In this document: positions 1 to 13,400 of the stretch, one piece after another | How the letters are laid out: each line of letters starts with the position of its first letter | Position numbering within the stretch: position 1 is the first letter of the stretch | From: Medicago truncatula | Lineage: Eukaryota; Streptophyta; Magnoliopsida; Fabales; Fabaceae | Direction: 5' to 3' | NCBI RefSeq assembly: GCF_003473485.1 | Contig: NC_053044.1 | Span: forward strand, 55,468,091 to 55,532,090 | Length of the DNA: 64,000 bases | Made by a program: the position numbers and the translations under genes | The notes under the pieces: generated by a model | What the model was told of the DNA's origin: nothing | The model's database searches: none | What the model saw: the letters and a program-made list of their open reading frames with translations, nothing else

Positions 1-150
1 AATGAAAGAATTGAAAGAAGAGGGAGTAATAAATAGTTAAGGATATAATAGGAAAAGTAATATTAATTTTTCATTGGTATTGTAAAGCGACATATAATTT
101 GAGACAAATATTTTTTCTAAAGTGACATACAATTTGGGACGGAGGGAGTA
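1..150. mobile_element. Stowaway-like MITE, 3' end only
   Basis: The stretch ends at about 149 in gggacggagggagta followed by TA. This is the terminal inverted repeat typical of Stowaway (Tc1/mariner-type) MITEs, with the TA target dinucleotide. Related text (gacatataatttgag, then gacatacaatttggg) is repeated just inside. The left end lies outside the window or is decayed. Confidence 0.5.
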
Positions 151-1108
151 TATAACAAAAAATGTAACCAATTCAAGGTTTTAATGTGACTCGGCTTCCG
201 ACAATCATTGTTTTTCTAGTTAATACAAAACAAATGTATAAAGGTTAAGAGAGCAATTATTTTCATAATTCTACACTATACACTATACGCAAATAACTAT
301 CTTTTCCTTTTCACACACACAACCACTTTCTAATTTGATGATTCTTGGTTGTTCCTCTTGATCCTTTTATTTATTTATTATTATTTGCAAAAGGAACTTT
401 TACATTTTCTTTCAATCACCACGGAGTATTTCACTTCGATTTTTCTTTCTTTTCCAAGATACAACAAGTTAATATTCTTTTATCTTATAAGCATTGGAGA
501 TATTCACTGTCTTTCTTTTAGGTTTAGTGTTCTGAATCTGATTTATTAAAAAGAAAGAAAATTTTCCATTTAAAGCATAAAAGATTAACTCTCAAAATTG
601 AAATAATTGTCTTGATCATGTCCATGAAACATACATAAAGCAACAAGTAGAGATATTAAAGCAAAATAAACCAGTGTACAAACAATGTCGACTCTCAAAT
701 CATCTTATCCTATAGATGCACACAATTCACCATGCCAAGTCTAATGTGATTCCTGAAATGAACAATTTTCATGTAATAGAATAAAATATCACTTTGATTC
801 ATACACATGATATCTTTCAAGTACAACTATAAAATTTGGCCTTAAAAATAGCAGCGAATATGTCACGATTTCACAAGTATTGCGATTTGTCTAACGATCA
901 AATACTCAAATTATGGATTGATAATGATAAATAAAATAACACGGTACACATTTAACATGTTATAATCCAAAATAAATACAAGGTATTTTTCATTTGTAAT
1001 CTTTAATTGTCTTACAACGCAAGAAATCTTAAATCAGAAACATCATGACTCTTTACTTTCCTATTTCTTTGAATTTAATAGAAGAATATTATAAAACAGA
1101 AAAATTTC
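151..1108. other. Intergenic, downstream of the first lyase gene
   Basis: AT-rich sequence with no coding potential that I can support. The only long open frame (349-549, +) is low-complexity Leu/Phe/Ile and looks accidental. The right part should hold the 3' UTR and polyadenylation region of the minus-strand lyase gene that stops at 1109. Confidence 0.5.
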
Positions 1109-4100
1109 TCAAATTTTCTTACTGAAACTAGAAGTAGCTGGACCTTCCAAACGAATATAATCATACATAATGGCCTGAAATGGAATATTGCCTCTAGCTT
1201 GTGTCAAAAAGATGGTATTATTATCTCCTTCAACAAGTAAAGAACCTGGTATGTTCACATTGTAAAGCCAATAAAGTCCATGAATTCCATGTCTAGCAAT
1301 TGAGTTATCCTTTCCTATCAACCCACTTGAAAATAAAGGGCGATTTGTTTTGGGATCATTGACTCGTACCTAAAATTGTTAATAGAGTTTTCATCAAACA
1401 TAAGGTAAGCTTTAAATCTTAATTACTTGGAAATTAAACTAATAGTTACAGATTTTAAATATCAAGTTAAAGATAAATTGGTTCAATTTGCTCTGTAAAA
1501 CCTAACAGGGAGTGAAATAAGAAGTTTTCTTAACATTAATCTAATACACAAAATGAATTTAGAAATGTTACCTGAAGTTCTGAATATGTAGCTGATGCCA
1601 AAGCCACTCGAAGTTTATAGCTACCTTTTCTGTTTACATTATCAAGGTTAAACTTGATTTGCCATGTGGTTCCTTGATATGTATTATCTTCTTTCTTCCT
1701 AAAATTGAGGAGGAAAATCAACTATAATGTAAAGTAGCAGATAATTAGTTGATAATGCAAAACCTTTATCTTTACCTGGTAACTTGAGCAAAGAACCAAT
1801 CTTTGGTGAAGTCACTAACACCGATTGTGTAGATCAAATCGTTGTCAGGGTATAGTTCTGCATATCTCTCCCATATACCATATTGCCTAAACCTGCAAAA
1901 TGCAAATTGTAATCACCTACAAAAATTATATAAATAGTCTTTGGTCAATATGCACTTCATTTACTTTGGCAATAAACATGGTCCATGCCATAGGGTCGGT
2001 GTTTTGGACACTGGTGCCAATATGTAGACACTAATAATAATTCGAAGAAAAAAAGTGATTAAATGTAGCCACATGTGTGAGACGCACAGACACACCTTTA
2101 ATTTGAAATGTTAGTGCTACTTTGAATTTATTTTGAAACGGTTGTCGGATGAATGTTTAATAAAAAATAATAATCATATGATGTAAATTTATGTTGAAAT
2201 GCATTAAAAAAAAAGTGATCCTAACTTGTCAGGATGATTAACATAAAGTTTGTTGATATATTTGGGATTTGGATCAGGAACATAGAACTCAGCAGCTGAG
2301 CGATCGGGGATGCCTATTTCCCACAATGTTGGGCCATCTCTTGGTGGCTCATAAACAAGATCACCAATATCTATGTCACAGCCTGTTTAATTTCACATAA
2401 ACAAAATACACAACACTAATTAACACAAAAATTGTCTGCAGTTTATAAAAGAAAATAACTAAATTGATTGATGAATTAATACCTTCTGTTATGCTAATTA
2501 CTACATCATATTTATAGTCACCAATAAAACCAGGCACCCATGCATAAAAATTATAGTCACCAACATGTATATTGCTAATCGAGAAATAGCCATCATCATC
2601 TGCTTTAGCCCAAAACTGATAATTCTGATAACAATTTGATGTAAATACAAGTTAGCTAGCAGTTTCTTTTAGCCATACATATAAAAGTTCCTAACATATA
2701 TATCTATTTTTCAAGTCACACCTACCTTGCATTCTCTTTGCCAAGATCCCACTTCTCCTGGTGTAGCCAAGCCAACATAAGCACAATTTGCTGATAAATA
2801 GTCATCATCTATATACCTGTATGTTTTATATGCCAAAATGGAATTAAATAAAAAACCAACAATATTATTGGAATAAGATTTCTGATTACTTATCTAGTTA
2901 GTCTTATTACTTATTTTGATCATTAATCAATAAAGAATACTAACTGATAAATAGCTAATTTAATTATTTGACGATATTTGCCCACATAACGACATTGAAA
3001 TAAAATATTCCTACATTTTCTTTCAATGAATAATAGAAGAACACACCTCTCTTTAACCAATAGCCTGCCACAGACATTACCACGTTCGTCCCATTTTGGG
3101 AAATCATCTGATTCGGGAAAATTGTAGGGCCAGCTTTGAACTTCCATTAACATCTGTAAGTTTGATTTGGTAAATTTTTTAAGAAAATATAGCTATGTAC
3201 ATAACATAATATGTATGTAGATAGATAATGATGATAAATTAAGTAATATTGAACCTGCAGTTTAGCATCATCCCATAGTTTAATAGGGTCACTTCCATCA
3301 TATGGAGAATTGACATAGATAAAAACTGGGCCAAAAACTTTTTTCCATGCCTCACCAGCTTTGAATTTAGGCACTAAATCCTCTCCACTATAATGAGCAC
3401 TGAGAAACACCTGATTTGGACAAGGGATTGTAAAATCAAACCCGAATCATGACACTTAGAATACAACAAATATTTCAATATATAGCAGAAAATGAACTTT
3501 GGTTAAAAATAATATGATTATATGTTTTTCTACATTTTTTGTAGGATTACTTGCGTATTAGTGTATGATATGATTAAGCACTTACAGCAAGTGTGGTTGG
3601 TCCGACGTGTGAAGTTAAGTTTTGTTTGACAGGTCCACCGGATCGAAATTCATTGCTAGGCGTAATAAGCCAGAATCCAACAGCAGGATCCATGCAAATC
3701 CATCCATGAACTTGGCTGTCTTTGTTGTCACATGAATATTGATACTTATCATCCACCTAGAATCAACAAAGTTGACAAAGGAAAACATAAATACCAATAT
3801 CTTAAATTTGTACTATTATGTTTTTGTCATTATATTGAAGTATCTATATTCTCAGTGTGATGCATGTAATGTAAAATGTACCTCTCCTTTAAGTTCTGGT
3901 TCTATAGGATTGACCAGTAGAACTGCTTCTGGATATGCAAGTGCTTGGCCTCTTGGTGCCACTCTGTCATCTGGAAGAGGCATATTCCTCTGTCTATTAT
4001 CCGCCATTGCCATATAATGGAATCTGCATGTCCACACCATCCAATTATTTCCATCAAACACTTGTAAGGCTGTTTGAGAGAACTTATGACTTATATGAAA

Positions 4101-5978
4101 ATAATTTGATTTTAATTTATCTTTTGTTGTAGACATATTTATGCATAAATAGTGTATGATAAGTTTTTAACTGTTTATGCTAGCTATAAGTGCTTAATGG
4201 AGTTTTTTATTCAAACAAGACACGCACGCACCGTTTACACACAAGTACAAAATAAAGTAAAATGTTAAAGCTAATTACTTGTCTTTTCTAAGCTTGAAAG
4301 CAATTCTTGTTTCATCAAGGTTAAAAGCAGGCCAGTCCTCCAAGTGCTCATAAATTGCATAGGAATAGAAACCGGAACAACCACGAAGCATTATGAACCT
4401 AGAGTCACACATAAATTATGTCTATCATTAAAGTTTATATTTCATTTTATAGTAACATTGTTGTAGATAAAATAGGGTACGCTCTATTCCTAATTATAAG
4501 CAAAAATGAGTCAAAGAAAGTTGATATATCAACGACTCATTTTTACTTATAACTAAGACGGAAGCTAAAGAAAAGTTGATATATTTAGCTAGATATATGT
4601 TATTGTCCCAGACCTTTTATCAATATTTAAAGGAACCAACTTGCCCTCTAGGGAAGCATCCCAAGTCCTGGTGAAGGATAACTCAACTTGATCCTCATCT
4701 TCCAATATAACTTTGAATGTGGTTGCCTTTATCCTGCCCTCGTTAATCACAATTCAAAAATGTTATTTGCTTACTACACGCCTACATTTTTAAAAACATG
4801 TGAAAATAAAGTATATACATACATACAAATATGACTTTATTGAACTACTAAGATAGATGGTTAAAACATCAAGAATCTGAAAGTTAAGCTTGTGCAAAAA
4901 TGAGTATATGTGAAAGTAATTAAGTTGGGCATATGGCTATAATCTATATAGCACCGACACTTTAGATTAAAGATGTGTTCGGTGCTGACACAACACCGAC
5001 ATATGTTATTTTCAACCATTTGTGTTTTCTTAAATTACTAATAATATATATATGTCACATGTTTCTGATGGCCGTATATGTGTCGGTGTTTCATAGGTTG
5101 AAGCAATACTACTATTAGAGGAATCTTCACCTCAAATTGTCTTGCAAATTAAGTAAAGCAAGAGAAAGCAAGAGAAGATAGACATACACATCAAATTTTC
5201 CGGTGGTTCCTGTACTTGTTGGTGAGCTCCAAACGAGGTCCCAATACCTACATCAAAGGTTGCCATGCAAACACATATTTATAAAATTTCAACTTTTTTA
5301 TTGCATAAAAGTTACTATTTGATTTGTAAAAACAACTAAATAAAACTTTGCAAGGTATACCCTCTATTAGATTCTTCATTCAACACTTCAAGCAAATTGT
5401 CAATGTCACTATACTGTATTCCAGTGACAATTCCCTCGGGATTTGATAAAGTGACTCTTAGTATGCCATTGTCCATCACCACCTACACATGAATTCATGA
5501 AGTTTTAATGTAAACACTTCACTTTTTTAAGACTATGTTTTAAAAATAGGGTTGGAAATCAAACCGGTGAGACTTTGAGTCATTGTTCAATTGGGTGAAT
5601 CAATTTAATCACGGTTGAACCAGATGACAAATAAATAAAAATATTTAAAAAGTAAATAATAAAAAAAAATGAAAATTGGTTGAACCAACCATGCATGGTT
5701 GAACGGGTTCAACATCCTATTCAATGTGATTCAAACAAGCTACAATGTAATTAGAATTAAACCAACCGATAAACCAGCTAGTTTCTTGTTCCGCCAGTTC
5801 GATCTAGCTTTTAAAACAGTGTTCATATCCAAACAAGAATTTTACATAATTGCATGTGCTTCATGATGATGACTTGACTAGCTATAAAAGTATTCATGTG
5901 GAAAGAAAATCATTCTAGAGATAAGATTTTAATTACATGATGATCTTGAATGCTGAGTTGCACCCCTAGGGAAGACAT
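1109..5978 (-). CDS. Rhamnogalacturonate lyase (PL4-type), copy A, 15 exons, 644 aa
   Basis: Predicted to cleave rhamnogalacturonan I of pectin by beta-elimination. Exons, from the start: 5978-5937, 5482-5361, 5247-5188, 4733-4614, 4398-4279, 4023-3882, 3756-3586, 3410-3255, 3153-3047, 2816-2726, 2624-2483, 2382-2226, 1892-1776, 1698-1572, 1369-1109. All junctions are GT/AG and the frame closes at 645 codons. Family landmarks in order are VVMDNGILRVTLSNPEG (N-terminal lyase domain), [18 protein letters not shown] (residues 203-211), [23 protein letters not shown] (261-275), the fibronectin-III-like stretch GLATPGEVGSWQREC, and a C-terminal carbohydrate-binding-like domain with IRLEGPA near the end. 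In the fungal PL4 enzyme the catalytic pair is Lys/His; K206 and H265 are the likely equivalents (inference). No signal peptide is visible, and an in-frame stop precedes the ATG. The donor of exon 4 (GTCTGG) is weak but preserves the frame. Confidence 0.9.
4486..4564. repeat. Small palindromic MITE in lyase A intron 4
   Basis: A near-perfect hairpin. The left arm (attataagcaaaaatgagtc) is matched by its reverse complement (gactcatttttacttataa), and the outer bases resemble a decayed Stowaway terminus. It sits in the intron between exons 4 and 5 of lyase copy A. Confidence 0.6.
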
Positions 5979-6078
5979 GACTTGCAGTGAACCAAAGAAA
6001 AGTTTGCAATGAAAGTCTCACAGAATGGCTGAGAATTTATGTTCAATATAATGAGAAGAAAGAATACACGGCCTTTTA

Positions 6079-6086
6079 ATTTATAT
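6079..6086 (-). promoter_or_regulatory. Candidate TATA box of lyase copy A
   Basis: On the minus strand the sequence reads TATAAATT, about 100 bases upstream of the copy A ATG. This spacing suits a short 5' UTR of about 70 bases. It is a sequence match only. Confidence 0.4.
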
Positions 6087-6412
6087 GGCACTGAGTGCAG
6101 GTTTTGAGCACAATGTTTGGATAAAACAGTTTGTGTTCATGTTGTGATAACTTAATAGTAATACTCTGTAATGTGCCAGCAGATATTGGATAGTATACTT
6201 GAGGACTTATATATATGTTGGTTTTATTAGTTTCCTTTGAACTAGAGACAAAGCATTCTTTAAATCTCTTTACTTAGTCGTCACATTTGTTTGGTGCATA
6301 TAGTGCATTAAATAAAGGCTTCAGAGTGAAGAAACGGTCAATCACTTTTCAAAACGAATTTATAGATGTATGAAAACTTCGTTACAATCTCAACAATTGA
6401 ACTTTAACAAAT

Positions 6413-6745
6413 GCCTAAATTCTGTTTTTTTATGAAACATCGAACACAACGTGACACATCGACATCAATAGTAATTTAAAAAAATGAATTAATTAATTAA
6501 TTGTAGATACATGTGCCTAAATTATGTTTTTTATAAAGCACCGACACAGAAATCAGACACAACACTCACACGTCGACACCAATAATAATTTAAGAATATA
6601 AATTAATTAATTAATTAATTGTAGTTACATGTGCCTAAATTGTGTTTTTTTATGAAGCACTGACAGACACCGGACACAACACTGACACGTCGATACCAAT
6701 AATAATTTAAGAAAATGAATTAATTAATTGATTATAGTTACATAT
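6413..6745. repeat. Tandem repeat, three units of about 100-120 bp
   Basis: Units begin at about 6413, 6515 and 6633, each opening with gcctaaatt. Each contains a CACCGACAC/GACACGTCGA-type block, then aataataatttaagaa, then a (taat)n run ending in gtagttacatgtgcc. The units differ by point changes and by the number of aatt steps. Confidence 0.8.
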
Positions 6746-7484
6746 GTCGGTGTCAGATACAAGACATACCTTCGATCAAAAGTGTCATTGCTACATTTTT
6801 TTAAATAAACCCATTGTTGTAAAGCTGTTACATATCTTTATATATAGTATATGTAATGCTTAAAGGCAACTCAACAGGCAATTATCAATATCTTCACTTA
6901 ATTATAGAGTTTGTGGAAGGATATCTGATATAAAAAAGTCTACCATGTACAGCTTTTGAGCCTTCCAACCATTGACGAAATGATTCTTATGGGCCATACA
7001 CAACATTGTATCCTCAAAAAATCGAAGAATTCACACACAGTATAACAGCAAAATTTAAAATGTTATATCATAGAATTTGAAAGAGTTACATGGTATTTGA
7101 TTTTTTTAACAGAGGTTCAAATTACGAGTGAAATCCCACATTATTCAAAACGGTGTGCATCAAACTGATGTTCTGCCTGTTTCATGGATAGTGATCGATG
7201 AAGCATGAACTAGTCTAAGATAAACAACATAATAAATATGAATTTGTGCATATGAAATACAGATATAAATGCTGCAGCCGCTGGCAACAACAACACAACA
7301 TCAAACGAAGAGGATGATAAAAAGGATAATTAAAATTAATTAATAACATAACATGTATAATTACAATGTTCACAAACAAATACATTTCATTGTTTCAATA
7401 GAAAAATCAATACATTCCAATATGATGAAACAACAGTGTTATTTTGTATCATTATTTACTTCAGAAAGGCTAGGTTAAACTTCT

Positions 7485-10400
7485 TTAAAAACAAGGAGGA
7501 CCTTCCAAACGAATATAGTCATACATGAAACCCTGGAAAGGACTGGTACATCTTGGCTGTGTGAAAAATATAGTATTTGTGCCATCAATAAGAAGAGAAC
7601 TTGGTATGTTCACATGGTACAGCCAATAGAGTCCATGAATTCCTAGTCTTGCAATTGAGTTCTCCCTTCCTATTAATCCAGTGGTAAATACGGGACGCCT
7701 TGCATTGGGATCATTGACTCGAATCTTCACAGGCAATTTATACATGTCAGCACGAAATTCAAAAGGTGAAACACCATCATGTTACATACAACAGGAGTTT
7801 ACCTGCAATTCAGCTAATGTTGCAGATGCAATTGCAACTCTGAGTTTATATGTAGCTCCTTGAATCACACCACTTAGTTCAAACTTGATTTGCCAAGTTG
7901 TTCCTTCAAGAGTGTTATCTGCTTTTTTTCTGCAGTTATACAACCTTGGAAAATTATTAGGGAATATGTGATGTTTAACTCAAGAAATGCAATTATTTAA
8001 GATGAAGTAAGCACCTATGAAACACAGAAACTCTTCGAATTAGGCATGTCATGGTGTCGGACACGCCTTGGTGTTCAACACTCATATGACACGTGTCAGA
8101 TAACTCATAGAAGTCTAAAAAAAAAAATATTTTTTCCTCTGCTTCGACACACTTTGCATATACAAATTTTTTCTCATACAAACATTTTCATCTTCTACAT
8201 TATTCAAGGATGGTAATTAATAAGTGGGTTAAATATCTCAAATTTGATTACATTATTTTTAGTTTTTTGTTAGGAGATGGATAGACGAAGGTGAAATACT
8301 AGCATATCTTATTTTATTTTATTTTTGTAATAACAAAAAATTGGTCAATTTAGATGCATATATAAATTTTCATTCTTAATTTAGATATTTTACAATTGAT
8401 TGTTATATTTTATTTAACTAACATGTGTGTGTGTGTGTGTGTCGATGTCCTATGTTTTTGACATTAGCAGTGTTGACGTGTGTGTCGTGTCCGGTCAGAG
8501 TCTGTGCTTCATAGGTAAGCACTATATAGTCTTCAGCCATGTTATGCAAATAATTAATATTCAAAGAAACTGACCTGGGAACCTGAGCGTAAAACCAATC
8601 CTTCCTATAGTCACTAACACCAATTGTGTAAACTAAATCTGCATCAGGATATAATTCGGTATATCTGTCCCACAATCCATACTGCCTGAACCTACAAGTT
8701 CAGAGAAAAATGGAAGATCTAAAAACATAACTGACATATCTAGGAAATATTTTCATCATATGCAAACAGAAAAAATGCACAGATAGATCATGAATTCAGT
8801 ATTTTTATCATGTTATAATATGTACCAGAAGATTCAAAATTAAGAGAAATCATGAGTAGTAATATACAGGGAAAATAGAAGAAACATGCCCCTAATAAGA
8901 CAATACAAAGCTAACCTGTCTGGATGGTTGATAAAAAGCTTATTAATATGCTGTGGATTGGGATCAGGAGCATAAAATTCTGCGGCGGATCTATCAGGAA
9001 TGCCTATTTCCCACAATGTGGGGCCATCCCTTGGAGGTTCATATACAAGTTCACCTAGTTCAATGTAAGAACCTGCGTGGCAAGTTTGGTAAGCACGTAA
9101 ATTTTTTGCAAGATGGCAACTGATTTTAACATTGACTAAGTTAATGAACCTGAGGTTATCTTCACAAAATCACCAAATCTGTAGTCTCCAATAAAACCAG
9201 GCACCCAGGCAAAAAGGTTGTAGTCACCTGGACGTACATTGTTAATCGTAAAAAATCCATTCATGTCTGCTCTGGTCCAGAATTGATAGTCCTGGAAGGA
9301 GTGGAAGTTATATAACGTTCTGGATTGGAAAGGAATTATTTGGGCATCCACAAAAGCATTCTTATGATTATCTTGATTCACTTAATTTATGTTTTTCAGA
9401 AGAAAAGGAAAACAAATGTAATATCTATTATAGTCTGCACAGTCAACTTATCTGTAAAGAGTGACTATTACAGTTTCGGCCTGAAACTTAAACTGTTATC
9501 TGTAAATGTAAGGAATATCTAACGTCAACTTAGCCCTTACTATAAAGCAAATAGAAGTTCAATAGGCCCTTCCTGGAGTCCTCATCCCAAATGGAGAGGG
9601 AAAATGAAGGCCGAGCGCAAACTACAAAAATACAGCTCATGAAACTTAAATACTAGGTTTCAACAAGCGAAGCAAGAACACCTTGCATTCTCTTTGCCAT
9701 GACCCTGCATCTCCTGGTGGAGCCAGACCAACATAAGCACCATTTGCTGATATTAAGTCAGTGCTGATGTACCTAAAAATAATTAAAATGTTTCACTCAA
9801 ATTCACCTGTTGAAGAAAAAAGAACAACCATAATCTCGTTGCAGCTCATCAATTGATTACTTATTCAATTCGCAGCATTTATGTCCTCCAATTTTTTATG
9901 CAGTAGTTAGCACAATGCTTGATTTGCAACAGAATTAGGAAAGTTATGCTTGTATCCATGAACTGACAAAACAATAAGATACACACCCGATAATGCAAAT
10001 TAAAACCCTCAAGAAAAACTAGGAAAAATCATGCCTCTGTACCTGTCTAAGACAAGTAATCTCCCACTAACGTTGCCCCGTTGATCCGGTTTTAAAAAAT
10101 CCTCTGAAGCGGGGAATAAGTATGGCCAACTTTGAACTTCTGTCATCATCTGAATATCACTTCATATTAGTCTTTATCTTAAAACTTATTGCATCCAAAT
10201 GTTCTAATACTATCAACCTCCAAACAAGAAAAGTACAAGAGACACATAGGTATTAGGCATACCTTTATTTTTGCATCCTCCCATAGCCAGAGTGGGTCAT
10301 AACCAGTTGGTCCAGAATTGAGATAAATGTATACAGGACCAAAAACCTTCTTCCATGGTTCACCACCTCTAATTTTGGGTACCAAATCTTGTCCAGCATA

Positions 10401-13400
10401 GTGACCACTAAGAAACATCTGATGATTCCAATATAATAAATGTGATGTTATAAGAGATAATAATCAAGTAAAATGATCTTAACTTGTATGATAGCCATGC
10501 AGCTGGCAGCAAATCTATCACCATGGTCTAAGTTCATTCACTTACCGCAAGTGTGGTGGGTCCTACATGTGAGGTCAAATTCTGCTTGAGAGGCCCACCA
10601 GAACGAAACTCATCGCTAGGTGTGATCTGCCAGAATCCTACGGGTGGATTGAAAGATATCCAGCCATGGACTCGATTATCTATGTTCTTACAGGAATATT
10701 GATACTTGTCATCCACCTGCAATCAAAATCAATAAGAAACATAATAAAATACTTCATACTGTTAGGATATAGAAAAAAGGGAAATTGGAGTGGTTAGTTT
10801 TTTTTTATTTTACCAAAGTAGTTAGTTAGTTAATCGTTTAGTTAGGAAGTATCATGTATAAATAGGAGAGTACTACGATAGAGAGGGGCATTCAGATTTG
10901 TTTTCTTCCCTTCTCTTGCTTGTTTTCCACTTCTGATTTCTGTGTCACCGTTCTTCCCTTTTGCCTGCACCACATCTTGGCCACCTTTTCTTTGGGTTGC
11001 ATCTACCTCTTTTCTTTCTTGGCTACCATTTCCATTTTTTCCACCGCTGCATCAATTTTGTAACCCTTGCGGACAGAGGTACTGATTCATTTTGGTGCTT
11101 TTCTTCTCCATTGTTAACAGTGAGTCAGTAACCTCCAATATTGATTAATCCTTTATTTATGCCGTTTCCCATGATTCTGGATCTTTTTCTGTATTTTCCA
11201 ACATGATTTTCTCCATTGAGTGCTCCAAAAATTCGTATCGTAACCATGGAAAATGATTTCTAATTTGGATCTTGATTCTCTGATGTCAATAAGAAAATCA
11301 AAACATTATCGCATCATCCATGCTCATGAACGCCCATTGGAACTTATGGAACCTATGCATTCTTGCACTGCAAAAAAAAAATACTGCCCTTGCAACTGAC
11401 TCAATAGGGTCAATCCCCGTATATATTGGCCGTTTCCCCTTATGCACTTCCTCCATAAGCAACACTGGCACTCCTCGAAGATGCGGAAGGTCAAACCAAT
11501 TCTTAGGAGCCCAGAAATCGTATTGAATAGAAATAACACTTTTATCAAGAAATATGAAAGAATAAGAGAGAAAATTGTCCTCCAAAGATTCCCCCTTTCT
11601 CCTTCTACAATAGAGTCACTTCTCTATTCACAAAATGTTCAACAAATATGAATATCCCTCTCTACCCTTGTATTCTCCTATTACATGACACTAACCAACT
11701 AATCTTACTTCCCTTTATTCTATATTCTAACTCATACACGCTCAATCCATGCGAAAGAAATCATTTTTATATCCTTTTCAACCAGTTGACACAGAAACCT
11801 TGCGTTAAGAATTAATTTTGAGAAATTAAATTTAGGAGAATGAGTTTTATGATAATATAAAAGCATTTACCCTAAATCTTCATATAAGAATGAGTTTTGT
11901 TTGGAGGGTGGAGAAGAGCCACAAAAAGAGCGGTAAGGAGGGTATTACAATGGGAAATAGTTGATAAACTTTCATTATACGTGTTTATCCAAGGGGGAAA
12001 CCAGGCACACTTTTCTTTCATTTCTGAGTATTCACTATTCAATCATGAATTAAATCCATTTCCCCCTATCTATTATAGAATTGATTAGCCAAATGACTGC
12101 TGCGAGCCTCCAAAAACTTGGCTAAAAGGAGTCATCTTTTAAGAGTTTCTGGAGCAGGGAGTAATTTCACACCCTTAGTGGCTCCGAGATGTCCAGAAGT
12201 TGCGAATTTGTGGACTCGAGGAGCATGATTGTGTTCACAACACACCCGTGCAATTTAGCATGCATGTATAATTGTATATAGGAGGGGTATTGTTAACAAT
12301 CCATGCAATTCAGCAGTAGTTATTGTTCTACATGGATTGTAAAAGTACCTCTCGCAACATGCATGAGCATAAGGCCTAAAATAGATTGCTAAGGCGATGT
12401 ATTTGGCTTGACTACCAGTACCTCTCCTTTCAATTGTGGATCCTTAGGATTGACTAGTAGGACAGCTTCTTGGTAGGCCAAGGGTTGGCATCTTCCTGGT
12501 AACCGATCCTCCGGAAAAGGCATAATCCTTCGCCTATCGTCTGCCATAGCCATGTACTGAAACCTATAAACTTGGTTGTTAAATTGGATAAATATCCAAA
12601 AGTAAAAAAATCATTGCCACCACCTCCAATATAAATAAAAGTTGATTACTTGTCTTTCCTAAGCTTGAAAGTGATCCTTGTTTCACTAATATCAAAATCT
12701 GGCCATCTGGGTAAGTGCTCATAAATTCCATAAGAGTAGAAGCCTGATGAACCACGAAGCAAAATGAATCTGAAATGGACCATTCACAAATATTAATCCA
12801 ATATGTGCCGCTTCAAAAATGCATTATACACAAAATTTGACCAATTACCTTTTGTCAATATTTAAGGGGACAAACTTTCCCTCAAGAGAAGGATCCCACG
12901 TTCTTTTGAATGAAAGCTCCACCTGATCCTCATTTTGAACTATAACTTCGAAACATGTTCCTTTAATCCTGAACCATAAAAGTTCATATTTGCTTCAAAT
13001 ACTATCCACAAGTGAAAGTTGAACTTATAAGATTGCCAATAGAACAGTTAAGCAAAAAGGAGGGGATTGGACAGCTGATTTATATTTATATTCAGGTGAG
13101 ATAAAAAAAATAAAAAAAAATAAAAAAAACCAGTCACACCCACTTTAATTGTAAACTCTAATTGGTGGATGGATTTGAAGATATCATTATTAAGAATTTG
13201 ACATGGCCAAATAATAGCAAAAGACTCGTCCAGGTAGTAACAAAAGAAAGTAGTATTGGCATACACATCAAAGATTCCTTTGCTTCCTGGTGCACTCCAA
13301 ACAAGATCCCAATACCTACACATTCAATTGAAAGATAAAATTCAGATTCCATCTTAAAAAGGGATAGTTCCCTCTAATTTTTGCACAATCAGTATATTTT

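Larger units (their letters stand above)
5979..7484. other. Spacer between the two lyase genes
   Basis: This 1.5 kb spacer separates the copy A start from the copy B stop. It contains the copy A promoter region, a three-unit tandem repeat (6413-6745), and AT-rich sequence in which I see no gene. The right part should hold the copy B 3' UTR. Confidence 0.6.

Noticed and set aside
6413-6745. CRISPR-like array
   Set aside because: The units are 100-120 bp without constant-length spacers, and the sequence is plant nuclear. It is an ordinary tandem repeat.
11298-11585. 95-codon minus-strand frame in lyase B intron 6 as a gene
   Set aside because: It starts within the LTR-like block and shows no recognised domain. 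It is probably part of the retroelement insertion.
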